Shown: piece after piece, positions 23,448 through 36,400 of the stretch
Layout of the letters: every line of letters begins with the position of its first letter
Numbering within the stretch: the first letter of the stretch is position 1
Assembly (NCBI GenBank): GCA_016800925.1
Contig: JABCPU010000040.1
Location: 62,001 to 126,000 of the forward strand
Length of the DNA stretch: 64,000 nt
Direction of reading: 5' to 3'
From: Suillus spraguei
Lineage: Eukaryota; Basidiomycota; Agaricomycetes; Boletales; Suillaceae
Translations under genes and position numbers: made by a program
Notes under the pieces: generated by a model
What the model saw: only the letters and a program-made list of their open reading frames with translations
Database searches by the model: none
What the model was told of the DNA's origin: nothing

Positions 23448-26400
23448 CTATCGAGTAGCGCCTAAACCCAGTTTCGTGTTCTTTATGATAGCTGTCAAAG
23501 GCGCATCAATCCCTGTGGACGCATCACCACCGATCCTGTCTCCTTCTGCCCATCCCATAGAAGCAAGCATCCTGAACCCGACATTCGTTTGTCCGATCTT
23601 TGGAGCAGCCTGCGAACGAGAATATAAGAGCCGCATTCATGTCAAGAACAATTTACATACCTTGCCAACCTCATCTCCCTCTTTGTGTCGAGGCATCGTA
23701 TCAAACTGACCTCCGTGTTTCTTCATAACACTCTTGACTTTGCGCTCGTCAATAGCACGTATCTTTGTGGACTTGATGAGAGTAGTATATCTCCCCGCTC
23801 CCTTGCCTTTACTCTGACTCTTAAGGTTAAACGAATTGGCAAGCTCGTGAACTTCCTTCCTTGACGCCTTGTTCATCGGAGGAAGTACCATGTTGTTCTT
23901 TCCACTGGTATCACTGATGAAACGGCGAATCTGCTTCTCCAGTGTCACCATATCCACGATGGCATTCTGGATTTCAGAGAGCTCCCTTCGATCCAACTGT
24001 GCAGCTGCCCGCATCGCCTTGCGCCCCTTCTTACCGCCTTTCTTGGGAGAAATGGAATCGACCGCATCGAGAAGACGGGCCATCTCGCGAGCTCTTTTGC
24101 GTTCAGCTTTCTTGGCTCGATCTTTCTCCCACATCTTTTGGAGCTCAGCGGGAAATTCCTTCATCTTGTCTTTCTTGCTCTCTGCAGATACGATTAGATG
24201 ACTGATCAACATGATATGGTAAGAACACCAACTCGCTGGCTTAAAGCTGAAGGAGCCATCCAATTCTTCATAGTCATCGATGTGATCGAATTGACCATTT
24301 TGTATTGAACGGAATAGTTTATTGCGTAGCTTGCGATCTTTACCGCCAGGTATATCGCTATGCATTTCAAGTATATCCTGTAGGTAGAAGTCAACCCTCA
24401 TGGAGTGCAAGGAAGGAAATCGAGACACCTCTATTCGTGCCATATAATCTTCGTCGGAATCACCTCGATTCCATGGCGGGAAAGGATCATCAGACTCCTC
24501 TTCTGAATCGCTTTCAGCTGCAGCTGTCGCTGGCTTCATCGAGCGCGATTTCTCGCGGACTCGACGAAGTCTAGCCTGGAAGTTAGCTCCTGGACTGAGC
24601 TCATCATCGTCATCGGATGAATCTTCCGCTTCGTCAGAATGATCTGAACGTGAAGGTTTATGAGGCCTTTCGCCCTCTGATTCTGCAATAAGTATTTCTT
24701 CCTCAACCTCAAACACCGCGTCTTCTTCCTTGTCTTCTTCGTCGCTTGTATTGTTGTAACTTCCATGCGAGTCACTTCCTTCTTCCTCATCTTCTTCGTC
24801 CTGGATTTCATCTATCGTGCGATGCCGCGATCCCTCCGCGCTCATGCTCTGAACGAAGCCTTTCATAGCCTCCAAATTTGGTTCAAGATCCGGGTCTAGA
24901 TCCATCCCCCCTAGTCCAACAGACACTTCGTCGATACCATCGTTTACTGGTGCGCCATCTTCGTCGTCATCACCAAAATCAACATCAGAATCGTCCTTCC
25001 GCCGAGACTCCCATCGGGCACTCTTGCGCTCTCGTTCATCAGCATCTCTCAATCTCGCTTCCGAAAGTATTGCGCCAAAGGACCCAAACATTGCCCGACG
25101 TTGAGCATGCTTACGAGCTACTCGAGCATCTTGTTTCATTGCTTGTACCCTCGCTTTCGACAGATCGCCCGGAGTGAAGACTGGTCTCTGACGAGACTTT
25201 TTCTTTGTGCTGGGAGTAGTGAAATCGAACGAAACGGAGGAGAACTGGGGAACTTCGCTTTGAACTGGGAGACTCTTATCGATTGTGTCTTCATGTGAAA
25301 CGGGTCCTGGGTGGGTTTGCATAAGACTGGTAGTACCTGTCAGTACAGACCTCGAGGGTAACCGTACCCGAGGAACATTAGGAATGGGTGAAGCTTGTCC
25401 TGATCGTGGGTGCGGCGCAACATATACAATAAGTTCGTCCTCTTCTCCAAGAGGAGCACTACCCCAGGCAGTACGATCAAAAAGTATGACATCGCTAGCG
25501 GAGCGATGCGCAGATGGTCTTGTAGGTTCTGTATCAATGAAGAACGTGGGGGTATCATCTTCAGGAACACGTGTAGGGGAAATAGTGATTTCGTTTGATA
25601 TCACTGCTGTGGAAGACTGCGAGGATGGGATGGTGTCTGGTTTATCGGTGACTATTTCGTCATCTTTAGTTATCACCAGGGCAGCTGTTGAATGCTCCAG
25701 CGTAGTGACGCTGTGTACAGTAATCGCGGTTGTCTCACTGATAACCGTATCGATGGATACAGGATTAGATTTTTCAGATGATACATCTGCGTGCTCTAGA
25801 GCTGGATGGGATAGAGGAGTTGTGATAGAGTGATTTCTCTTGTTATACACCCCAGTGAATACCTCCTCGCGTGAAGAGGTAGCGACCTGTGAAGCCCGGG
25901 TGCTAGTCGAAGCCCGAGCAGTATGAAACTGAGGGAACAGATTTCCCATATCAGCAAAGTCGACCTCCTCCAATTCTTCCTCATGATCAGAAAATTCGTC
26001 TTCCGAAGATGATGACGATGAAGGAGGAGGAAAATTCTCTCCACTAAACACACGAGTGACACGATCTGCAGTAGGAACATGACTTTCTTCACTAGGACCT
26101 AACCACCGCACACAACATTCAGGACAAACTACAATAACCAGAAAACACAATACATACCGGCACTCTCAGCCACAGGCTGCAGGATATCTTCCTCCTCATG
26201 AAACAACGTCCTCGTAAGCACCGATGGCACGAATATAACAGGTTTGAGGTATCGTTTAGAACGAGGTGCGTCTGATGTGTCTCTGTTCTGATTGGTGTGG
26301 CCGAAGCCTGGTCGTGCTCTGGGAGCGTCAAATGTTCCTCGTCCGCGTCCTCTGATACCCATCCCACGACGAGGAGTGCTTCCTCCTCGCTGAGGCGCAC

Positions 26401-26713
26401 TCCCTCCTCGTTGAGGCGTACCTGATCCCGATCCTAATCCAGGTCTCGGCCGTCCTCCTCGACTGCGCGATGGAGTTCCACCTCTCGATAAATCTGCATA
26501 GACGTCAAGATAAGACAAAGCACTCGAAGTGTTTCCCTACGCACCATTCGATGATGGCTCCTGCCAGACCTGAACCACGACATCCATCTCGTTATGAGGG
26601 TAGTTTCCTCGAGGTGTGGGATCGTTATGATCTTGCCCGCGTCCACGACCTCGTCCCCGCCAACGTCCTCCGCGTCCGCGACCTCGTCCACGATTGTTGT
26701 TTTCGCTGGGCAT
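23448..26713 (-). CDS. SQS1: R3H and G-patch domain protein, SQS1/PFA1-type
   Basis: Exons read leftward from ATG at 26713 (MPSENNNRGRGRGRGG). The N-terminus is Arg/Gly-rich (RGG-like, with repeats such as GGSAPQRGGSTPRRG). A long acidic, Ser-rich middle region follows (SSSSSSEDEFSDHEEE and similar). An R3H-type region lies near the end (EIQNAIVDMVTLEKQIRRFI to KASRKEVHELANSFNLKS). The last exon is a G-patch: KIGQTNVGFRMLASMGWAEG, then DAPLTAIIKNTKLGLGATR and a TAG at 23448-23450. Introns lie at about 26497-26547, 26120-26150 and 23607-23660, with the last one GTATGT...GCAG. Total is about 1,000 residues. Yeast Sqs1/Pfa1 binds and activates the DEAH helicase Prp43 in ribosome biogenesis and splicing; the domain order matches that family. 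Role here is by homology. Confidence 0.85.
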
Positions 26714-27233
26714 AGCGGTACAGAGAGTAAATATATGGAGATATGGACAAGATACAAAGTATGGATACAATGTCTGTTAGATATACGGATATGTTAGACT
26801 CTGAGAGGATGGGTGAAAGAAATTATATCATTGACACGAGATCGGTACCGTTTGCAGTTTGGGAACTTTGAGTCAAATTGATTTATCAAAAGCTATATAT
26901 GTAGCTCCAATCGAAAACCACAAAAATTTGACTGGGATACGTCACCTCGAAGATTTGAAGGTTACGTAGGTATGGAACACGAATCAGGAGTATTTATGTA
27001 AAGCAGCGCTGCAAACTTTTACGACTCTGAATAAAATATAAGATCCTGCACTATATTACATGTGTACGATGCCATGGCCATGGATAGTCGAACGGCAACG
27101 GTAACTCACAAAGAAAGAAAAAGAAAAAAAGGGATCAAGAAACCAAGAAACTCATTCACAACATAAATCCTCATAGATGTATTCCTACGCAACATCAGCA
27201 ATCCACACCTCAACAAACCCACAAACACATACC
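26714..27233. promoter_or_regulatory. Probable SQS1 promoter and 3' flank of the Arg-rich gene
   Basis: Both neighbours are on the minus strand, so this 520-base gap should hold the promoter and 5' leader of the gene starting at 26713 and the terminator of the gene upstream. No specific motif is claimed. Confidence 0.35.
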
Positions 27234-30137
27234 TCAACTAGATCTCGGAGGCGGCAGATACCTTCGATCATCCCTAGGATCCGGTCTATACGAAGGCCGT
27301 CCATACATCCTCGGAGGGGGCGATCTCGGCGGCCTCGTATCCCTGTCGTACGCGGCCCCATAAGGCGGACCATCACCAGGTCCCGACCTCTCTCTTGGCG
27401 GATAATCCCTCTCAACCCCAGCAGAAGCACTACTAAATGGCGGCGGCCCCCCACGCGACTCATAGAACCCACCGCTAGTCCCGCTCCCCGGTGGCGGTGT
27501 CGCAGCAGAACGAGGTGGGTAATCACCCATCGACATGGACGGTCTGCGAGGCGAGTAGTACCCACCACCGCTGTACGGCGGGTCCTCGCGTGCACGTTTG
27601 AGAGGTGGTCGGATATCGTCGAGAGAACTGTTCGCGCCGCCTCTTCTTGGCGGACTCGGGCTGCGTGGACGGACACCACGGACGAAGGGAGGGTCGTTGT
27701 CTGGACCTGTGTAGCGGGGACGCTCGAAATCTCGTGGTGGATACGAACGGTCGTCTACAGGGGGGTATCCATCTCCCAGACGCGAGCTCAGTGGACGGGA
27801 AGAATCAATAGGGCGCACTGGGGAACTGGAAAACGGTGCTCTCCGTTCCGGTTCACGTCCATCCCACCCGGAACTCCTGGGAGGTGGTGCATCGCGGTCA
27901 TACCGTTCTCTCTGAGGCTCTCTATCATAGGGTCTCCATAGAGGCGGACGAGACTTGTCATCATCGGCAGCTCCATACCAGTCACGCCGCCTATCGAATG
28001 AGTCTCGTTGATCAGCAGTGGCAAACCTTCGGTCAGAATCAGCTTCGAATGGTACATCCGCCCGAGGTGGCGACCGTGGAGGATAGTAACTCCTGCCTCG
28101 AACGTCCGAAGGGGGTGGTGAACCGTAGCGACGAGTATCCATAGCATCAGGACGCCTGTCATCACCGAACCCTCTGTCAAGGTCCGAGCGGTAAGGTGGT
28201 CTTACATCTGATCTCTCCCGTGAGAGATCCCTTGCACGGAGATCGCGCGCATCACGAACAACTGGTGGTGAATCTTTGGGTCCACGGAGGTCATCTCGAG
28301 CGACAGATGCCGCCCGAGGTGGCGCCACATAACCACTGGAACGAGGGGGAGGAGTTGCTGGGCGTGCAAAGTTATCATTGGCAGGTGGACGAGGACGGAC
28401 GTCAGCAGGAGCAGCAGGACGATCACTTAAAGGCAGTACACGTGATGGTTCTACAGGGCTAGTACGGGCATCCGGAAGAGGCCGATCAGAAGAGATAGGT
28501 GCATTTGACAAGCGCTCCTCTAAACTCGGTTGGTGGGTAACGCGGTTTTCCACTCTGGAAGCCACAGGCTGGCTGAGACGTTCTTGGAGGGAAGGGACTG
28601 ATTGTGAGATATTCTCTCTTCAAGAGGTCGGGGACGATCAGCATCCGCTGCACGTGCCACATCAGCAGGAGGAAGGCGAGCAGGTCTGTCTTCAGCCATG
28701 CGATGACTGTCATCGGGTGAAAGCGGAGGTCGAACAGTACGATCTTCAGAACTATGAACTGAGCCAGTGACTCTCGTTGGACGATCGCGGTCATCAACCA
28801 CCATACTACGGGATTCACGGTCATCAACAGGCGGCCGCCTATCGTCGAGAGATGGACGTGGACCGCGATCGTCAAGGCGCAGGGGAGGGCGTCTATCCAC
28901 ATCCAAATCGTCTTTTGAATCATAACGGCGAGGAATGTTGTCAAATGGATATCGGGGTTCATAATGGCGTTGTTCTGGGGGAGGTCTAGGAGCATGGCTG
29001 CGTCCATAAGAACGACCACCGTATTGAGGACGGTCTCTGTCACGGTCACGTCCCCATTCGCGCTCTCTTTCACGTTCTCTTTCACGTTCTCTCTCTCTTT
29101 CTTTATCAAGGAATGCTTGATCCCTTAGAGGCAGTCGAGGGTCATTACCATTAGGGCGGCTATCGGGAGGACGACGTTCTGCATCTAATCGGACCCTTCT
29201 GTCGTCCAATGGGGGAAAGGCGTCTCGTCTAATATCGTCTTTACCATCGTAGGTGGGCTTTGGTGCTGAAGAGTCGACGGGAGGACGAGTGGGATACTCA
29301 CCAGGACGGTCACCAAGAGGACGAGGTGTGTCATTTTTTGAACTGTCGCGATGATCGCCTGAAAGAGCACCATCTCGGGAGTTGACGTCGGCATTATCTG
29401 GACCCGTTGACATCTTTCTTTCAGGTTTCAAGGGTGAAGTTTCAACCTTCTTTCCAGGTTTGGGTCCTCCAGGTAGGGGAATAGGGTCTGGATTCTGAGA
29501 ACACGTGTTGAGTAAAGGTTAGGGTAAGACCAAAAATAATCACATTAGCCGTTGATGACTTCTTGACTACGGGTGGATCCGTAGGCCTCCTTGCGGAATC
29601 TGAAGAGTAAGGAAGGATTTGGTCGTCAGAAGAGTTATCGTAACCAGAGTGGTTGTAATAATCCGCAGGGAGCTGTTCTGGATGTGGCAGAACCTGAGAA
29701 GAAGTTGGGCCCAAATAGAGGCTAGCAAGGGCAGCCGGCTGAGGAATTGCACGATAGAACTCGTGCTGACCTTCTTTGATGATAGACTTTAAATTTTCCA
29801 GTACTTCAAGATCGCTTTTGCCTGGAGGTAGGATGACTTGTGGAGAAAAGAACTGTTGCTGTTGTTGTTGCTGGCCCTGTTGCTGCGGCTGACTGTTGGG
29901 TCCGTGCGGATGGAAATTATAAGACATGCCGAAATTCTGAAAGCTGTTGTTGTTATTGTTGGGGTTGTTGGTAGCAGATGTAGAAGCAACAGAGAAAGGT
30001 GAAGACAGAGCAGGTTCTTCACTTGGCTGTGGGACTAGGAAAGAAGTGTTTGGATCCTCTGTAAACGTGGTGACCGTTCGTTCGCGGTTATTGACATTGT
30101 TTCGGTTTTTGCGCTTTTTATTTTGCCTTGCTGACAT
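27234..30137 (-). CDS. Large disordered Arg/Asp/Pro-rich protein, unknown function
   Basis: I prefer the ATG at 30137 (MSARQNKKRKNRNN); an in-frame ATG at 30248 would add 37 residues. The N-terminal part has Asn- and Gln-runs and one conserved-looking segment, FFSPQVILPPGKSDLEVLEN then EGQHEFYRAIPQPAALASLY, likely an ordered helix. An intron lies at about 29495-29545. The rest is low-complexity with many RD, ER, DRP and PP repeats, including a run of alternating E and R, ending YLPPPRSS and a TGA at 27234-27236. This composition is typical of RNA-binding or condensate-forming proteins, but no RRM or catalytic domain is seen. Near 28605 the frame shifts by one base between two equally good halves (RPLEERISHNQ and VPSLQERLSQPVASRVENR), which suggests a base-call error or a recent mutation. 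Confidence 0.6.
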
Positions 30138-30505
30138 TTTTTTTGCGGTCCGAATTGGTTTAAATGGCTGGTTTTTAGATGGTTTTACCTTGGTTTTAAC
30201 CCCTACCAAAGATCGATCAGTTCGATTAAAAATTAAGCTGAAAACCATGCTTTACCAACGAGGCTGAAAGATGTCGATGATGGGAGTCAAGAAGATAGAG
30301 AGAACGACGAGCGTCAACTCAATTCAGATTATATCCAAAACGTGTCAATCAGTCAGCTGTTTTCACAGTAGCGCTTTATGAGCGCGAGCGCTCTCAACGA
30401 TAGCAACAAATATTATATGACCAACTAACGAATTTTCTATTATACGTAACACGCCGTAGTACTGCCTGCCTGCACGCCTTGCTGTGGAAAACCATCGAAC
30501 TTTGT

Positions 30506-30525
30506 AGAATACTGGTGAAATTTCC
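30506..30525 (+). promoter_or_regulatory. Gap-type heat-shock element upstream of Hsp110
   Basis: AGAATACTGGTGAAATTTCC contains GAA at 30507-30509, GAA at 30517-30519 and TTC at 30522-30524. This is the 5-base phasing of a heat-shock element with one unit missing, known as a gap-type arrangement for fungal Hsf1. It is about 115 bases upstream of the Hsp110 start codon. A lone GAATTTTC at 30430-30437 gives one more pair of units. The gap is shared with the divergent Arg-rich gene. Confidence 0.45.
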
Positions 30526-30640
30526 TAAAACAGATAACCACGAAATGCGAAAGACGCGCTTGAATTTGTATTTAAAAAACAAGTCTGCTTTGCATCTGAT
30601 CTTATTCACGAACTCTCTCCATTAGATTCACTTTGTCCCA

Positions 30641-33210
30641 ATGTCTGTCGTCGGTGTCGACTTCGGTACTCTCCACAGCAAGGTTTGCGTCCTATCATCG
30701 CTTAGATCACATCAATATACTAACTTGATATCCAAAGATCGGCGTAGCAAGGAATCGAGGTATCGATATCATTGTAAACGAGGTCTCCAATCGTGCAACT
30801 CCGTTCGCATTTTCTTTCAAATCATTGCATTCTTAATTCTCATCCCATGTCTTTTTATCTAGATCTCTCGTGGCATTTGGCCCTAAACAACGTTCTATCG
30901 GCGAATCTGCAAAAACTCAAGAGACCTCAAATTTCAAGAATACCATAGGCAGCCTCAAGCGCCTCATCGGTAGAACACTAGATGATTCAGATGTCGTCGC
31001 AGAAAAGAAATTCCTTAATGCAACCCTCATCGATGTCGGAGGGACAGTTGGCGTAGAGGTTCGCTAACGATACAAATCTAATCAATCTCACACTGATATT
31101 TACCATCCCAGGTAACATATCGCGGTGAAAAGCAGACCTTTTCTGCTACCCAGCTCGTCGCAATGTATTTTGGCAAGCTGCGTGATATCACCGCAAACGA
31201 GCTCAAGACCGCAGTCTCTGATCTCGTTATTGCTGTCCCAGGATGGTACACTGATATTCAGCGACGAGCAATGCTCGATGCAGCACAAATCGCTGGTCTC
31301 AATGCGCTCCGTCTCATCAACGACACAACTGCTGTCGCACTTGGTTATGGTATCACAAAGACTGATCTCCCCGAGCCAGAAAACCCACGACACGTCATGT
31401 TCGTGGATGTTGGCCATTCCTCCATGTCCGTCTCAATCATCGCATTCTCCAAAGGTCAATTGTCCGTCAAAGCAGCTGCGTACGATCGCCACCTAGGTGG
31501 TCGTGATATCGACTACGCTCTCATCCAGTACTTTGCTGCTGAATTTAACGCCAAATACCACATCGATGTTCTTTCCAACCCTAAAGCAACCTTCCGTCTC
31601 CTCACAGGCTGCGAGAAGCTCAAAAAGATCCTTTCAGCCAACAACGAGGCCCCCTTGAACGTCGAATCACTTATGAACGACATTGACGCCTCATCCAAAC
31701 TTACCCGTGATACTTACGAAGGGCTCATCTCAGGCGTTCTTGACCGCATAGCGGTGCCCCTCCAACAAGCCCTCGCTGAATCAGGAGTTAGCATTGAAGA
31801 AATCGACACCGTCGAGCTCGTCGGTGGCACTACCCGTATCCCTGCAGTCCGCGCCCGCATCCAAGCAGCCCTGGGAGGCAAATTCCTCTCAACCACCCTT
31901 AACCAAGACGAGGCCATCGCTCGCGGTGCCACGTTTGCAGCCGCCTTCCAGTCTCCTACCTTCCGCGTGCGCGAGTTCCATGTGCATGATATTAACCAGT
32001 ACCCGATCAAGGTGTCCTGGGAGCGCTCTGCCTCAGATCCAGACGATGACACCGAGCTTGTCGTTTTCCCTCGCGGGAACGGCATCCCGTCTACCAAGAT
32101 CCTTACGTTTTACCGCAAGGAGCCGTTTGAGATTGATGCCGAGTATGTGGAGCCTGCTGGTCTGCCGGGAGGAGTTAACCCGCAGATCGCACGTTTCACT
32201 GCAAATGCTGTTCCACCTTCCCCGAACGGTGACCTTACGTGCGTGAAGTTGAAGACGCGATTGAATCTACATGGAATTATGTCTTTTGAGAATGCGTACA
32301 CGGAAGATGTGGAGGAGCGCGAGGAGGCGATGGAAGTTGATGGGGAAGCACCAAAGAAGAAGCGAGTCGTGAAGAAGAATGAGATTCTGTTCTCTACTCG
32401 CACTTCGTCGTTTGACCCGAGCGTCGTTGACAAGCTGAAAGAGCTGGAGGCGGAGATGCATGCTGCTGATAAGCTTGTCATGGACACCGAGGTTCGTTTT
32501 ATGAATCAATGGTATTGACATGTGCTTACGATTCTCAACAGGACCGCAAGAACGCGCTCGAGGAATATGTCTATGACATGCGCGCCAAAGTCGACGAGCG
32601 TTACTCATCCTTCGCACAAGCTGCAGAAAAAGAAAAGCTGAACGGCATGTTCCAAGAAGCCGAGGACTGGCTATACTCCGATGAAGGCGAAGACGCCACC
32701 AAATCCGCGTACGTCGCCAAACTTGACTCCCTCAAAGCAGTCGGCGACCCCATCGTTGCGCGCTACCGTGAAGGCGAAGAGCGACCCAAAGCCATGGCCC
32801 AACTCCGCGCAACCCTCAACGACTACATCTCCCAAGCCACCTCCCCTGATGAGAAATTCGCGCACATCGCCGACAGCGAGAAACAAAAAGTTGTTGAAAA
32901 ATGTGCAACAGTCCAAAAGTGGCTCGATGACCAGAATGCACGACAAGCTGAGAAGCCTAAGAATGTGGATCCTGTGTTGACATGTGCGGAGATTGGGAAG
33001 AAGAGGGAGGATGTGATTTATTTCGCGATCCCAATTTTGACGAAGCCAAAGCCTAAGCCCGTGAAGCCGGAGGGGACGTCTGGGACGCAGACACCACAGA
33101 GTGGGACGCAGACGCCTGATGCAGGGGCTCAGGGGCCGCAGAAGGGGGAGCAGGGGCCACAGAAAGGAGAGGAGGAGGTTCCTGGGCCGCCGGAGATGGA
33201 TGTTGATTAG
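30641..33210 (+). CDS. SSE1: Hsp110-family chaperone, SSE1-type nucleotide exchange factor
   Basis: Cytosolic Hsp70-superfamily protein of the Hsp110 class, which releases ADP from Hsp70 and holds unfolded clients. Starts MSVVGVDFGTLHSK (ATP-binding phosphate-1 motif in the Hsp110 form, DFGTLHSK). Further actin-fold motifs are VIAVPGWYTDIQRRAMLDAA, LINDTTAVALGYGI, MFVDVGHSSMSVSI and VELVGGTTRIPAVRARI. The substrate-binding part is followed by an acidic insert with EEAMEVDGEAPKKKRVVKKN, then a helical C-terminal region (DRKNALEEYVYDMRAKVDER) and a Gly/Gln/Pro-rich tail ending PPEMDVD. Five exons; introns begin about 30683, 30791, 31060 and 32491, and their joins restore the frame. About 775 residues, slightly longer than yeast Sse1. 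No lesions seen. Confidence 0.95.
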
Positions 33211-33428
33211 ACTTCTAGCTGACCTCTGAGTCCGGTCTTTGCGTTTCGTAAAATTAGCCGTAATTTGGATTTGGATTTGACTAGACCGTGATGATGCATG
33301 TGATACGTAGAGCATATACAGTACCGCAATATAGTGTACTAAGTACTATCGTTACGTCTGGCTGCAAACCGTTCACTTCCTTTTTAGGATGATCACTTTA
33401 AGCTTCAACTTGACGCGTCACCGTGAGC

Positions 33429-36400
33429 ATGGCCCCTTCCGCGCAGGCGGAGAAGCGATTACTCTGGCATCCACGATGGGAGAACAAGTTTATGGTCGGA
33501 GGAGGTTCTCAAATGACAATGTACGAATGGGCACCGGATGAATCTGAAATTCGACATGTAACTTCACAAAATGACTTACAGTTCATGAAGGTGAGCTTCC
33601 GTAGTCTTCCTGCTCAAAAGCTTGGTTCAGCTCAAGATACACTGGCTTTTCCATATCTATAGTGTTTCGCCTGGTCTCCAGACCCTGCATTTGATGATCT
33701 TTTTGCTGTCGGATCAGCTTCCGGACGCGTTGACCTCATTAGGCTCGAAGCTACCAAAGTTGCTCGGAATAATGTTCTATCAAGCGGGCCAGTCGTCACG
33801 CTTCCAGTGCGCAACACCCGGTCGTGTAACGCCCTCGCATTCTGTAATGCAGACCCCAATTACCTAGCAGTCGGCCTCGACAAAGTCCGAGGAGACTCTA
33901 GTCTCATCATCTGGGATATCCAATCTGCCACGCCCCTCCTCTCACCCTCCAAACCCCCCAATTTTAATTTAACAGAGGACACAGTAGAAGCGCGTCCACA
34001 GCCTCGAATAGCGCGTGCTGAAGTCGGTCATCACAGGGCTGACGGACGCGTGTTGCAGCAACATGCACCCACCGAAATAGTTTCAGCCCTCGCCTTCCTC
34101 CCACAATCTACGCATATACTCTTGGCCGGTATATCAGCCCGATGGTTGAGGCTATTTGACCTCCGGAGCGCAGTTCCAGCAACCACTAATATTGCAACCA
34201 AAGTCCACGGATAGCAACGTCTTCCATCGACCCACACCAGATTGCATGTTGTGGAGACGGGATTATAACCGTATGGGACGCAAGACGCCTCCCGCATCCG
34301 CTACTTACGTTTACAGAGAAAGATGCAGCTGCCGACGGTGCAAGACCCCGCTCTGCGTCTGCGTCTTTTGTCAACCATATCGAGTTTTCGAGCTCGAGGA
34401 GGGGCTTGCTTGCAGCGCACGAGAAGGATTCTTCCTATGTGCGGTTTTGGGACCTGCAGCAGGCGCAAGGGAGTGAAAATAATTCTGACGAGGAGAGGTC
34501 GGCGGAGTCATCACAGAATCGGGCTGCGAAGAGGTCGTGGGCGCCTTGGACTGCTGGTGGTGCTGGTGCTGGGAACGGGATGAGGCATAGTAGTTCGGAT
34601 TCGCAGGAGGCGTTGGCGCTTGTGCTTTCTGATACACGCAAAAGTATGTTTTTGGTTCGTTGGTCTTGTCTACTTGCTGACGCGTCGTTTTGATTGAAGC
34701 GACGAGCTTTCGGAAACCACTTGCGTCTTTTGCGCTTGTTCCGAGTAAACGCGCGTTCTCGCTTACTTCGGAGGTTATGGTTGTCAATAAGGATGGGGAT
34801 CTTGAACTTTATGCTGTGTATGATACGCCGAAACAGGCGTCGTGGAGCGCACGGGGGGACCTTATTATTGGTGCTGGGTTGGGATGCAAGGTGCTCCCAG
34901 GCTTTGAAGACCGTGGAGTTCCACCACAACCATGGGACGTACGTGTTGAGGAAACCACAACTTCTCGAGGGATTACCAACACTACGAGTCTGCCGTCGTT
35001 TGGGAGGGGCGATGAAGATGGGTTCCCGGCTCTGGAGAGTAAAACCGCACTATCAAAGCCGGTAAAAGCGAGGACGTATAGTCCAGCTTCGTTCCGAGAC
35101 TACCCGCTTGACCAGTCTGAGCTGTCTGCGTCGTTGAGTAGTGTCGGACTAAAACGGCTGCGAGGGCTGAGCTGTGGAGAAACCGAGATCAAATGGTCAT
35201 CGACAAGTCGGAGAGAAGATTTCACCGGGAGCGAAGGCTTTACGGAACGTGCACCAAGCAGTGGAGGATGATATCTCGATGATTATGCGTCGGCGTACTA
35301 TTCGTGGCTATGGGCTGGCAAACGTGAGTTGTATAATTCTCGTATCACGTCATGTTAGATCTGAGCAGGTTTTTCTTTAGGCTAAGCATAACGCCCAAGT
35401 CGTACAAGAAGATCCTTGCTCAAATACGATGCTGTCGGAGCTATGGGATTGGATACATCGTGCGTTCCACTAGAGCATCTCCGACCCTAAATATCCATCT
35501 TCCTCACAGATTCCCGTGAACTCGTATGCTCGCCGACATCAAGATTGCACGGGTATGAATTCTCAAACCAAGGACTTTCTGGACTATGGGAAGGATTCGC
35601 ACCGCTACCTCAGGTCCCTGACTCGAACACATCGTCATTTAGCGTCCTTGACGGCCTTTTGACGATACCTCAAATTTCACCGGGGGATTCTAGTCTTTCT
35701 CCGTTGTCTACGCCTGCTGTGCTTGACCCTTTAACGCGAATGAGACAGCCTCCTGATGATTTGGTATATGGGGACTTCACAGCTGCCGTTGCTGCACTAT
35801 GCGCTCGACGGACATCAGGTTCGGGACGTCCATGGAAACCCCCTGTCCGTAACACAGAAAAGCTTGAACAGAGACAGTTTGCGTTACATCTCTGCGGATG
35901 GGGTATTGGGGAGGAGGAGATGAACCATGAGATCAGAAAGTGACTACGATTTTCGCATTTGTGGTTTTCATTGCTGAGCTTCTAGTATAGGTGGGAAAAG
36001 GAGGGGCAACAGCCAAGAGCTGCATGTTGGCTTGTTTTCACGCGACAGTATCAAAAGGCGTTGGAGCTGCTAATGCGGAGTAAAGGTGCGCGTCTCTCTC
36101 TTTCTGTCTTTGTTTTGTCCAATGACAAACATAATATTCTAGACGAGATGCACAATCTCGTGTCCGGTACTCTCGCAGCACTTATTCCCAGCACTGGTAC
36201 CACCTTGTCTAGCGAACTGCGCACCCACGCCGAGCATCTCATCATGCGCCTTGAAGATCCATACTTCCGTATTATGCTTACCCAACTTACCTCGAAGGAT
36301 TGGTCCAAGGTTCTCGACGAAGAATCACTTCCGCTGCGGGAGCGGCTCGCGATTGCTTTCCAGTTTCTAGGGGACGATGCACTTTCATCATACCTTACAC

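Noticed and set aside
24878..25833. Plus-strand ORFs opposite the SQS1-like gene
   Set aside because: Antisense shadows of a long, Ser/Glu-rich exon with biased codon use.
27177..27941. 254-codon plus ORF rich in Arg
   Set aside because: Antisense shadow of the Arg/Pro-rich gene; composition mirrors the complementary codons.
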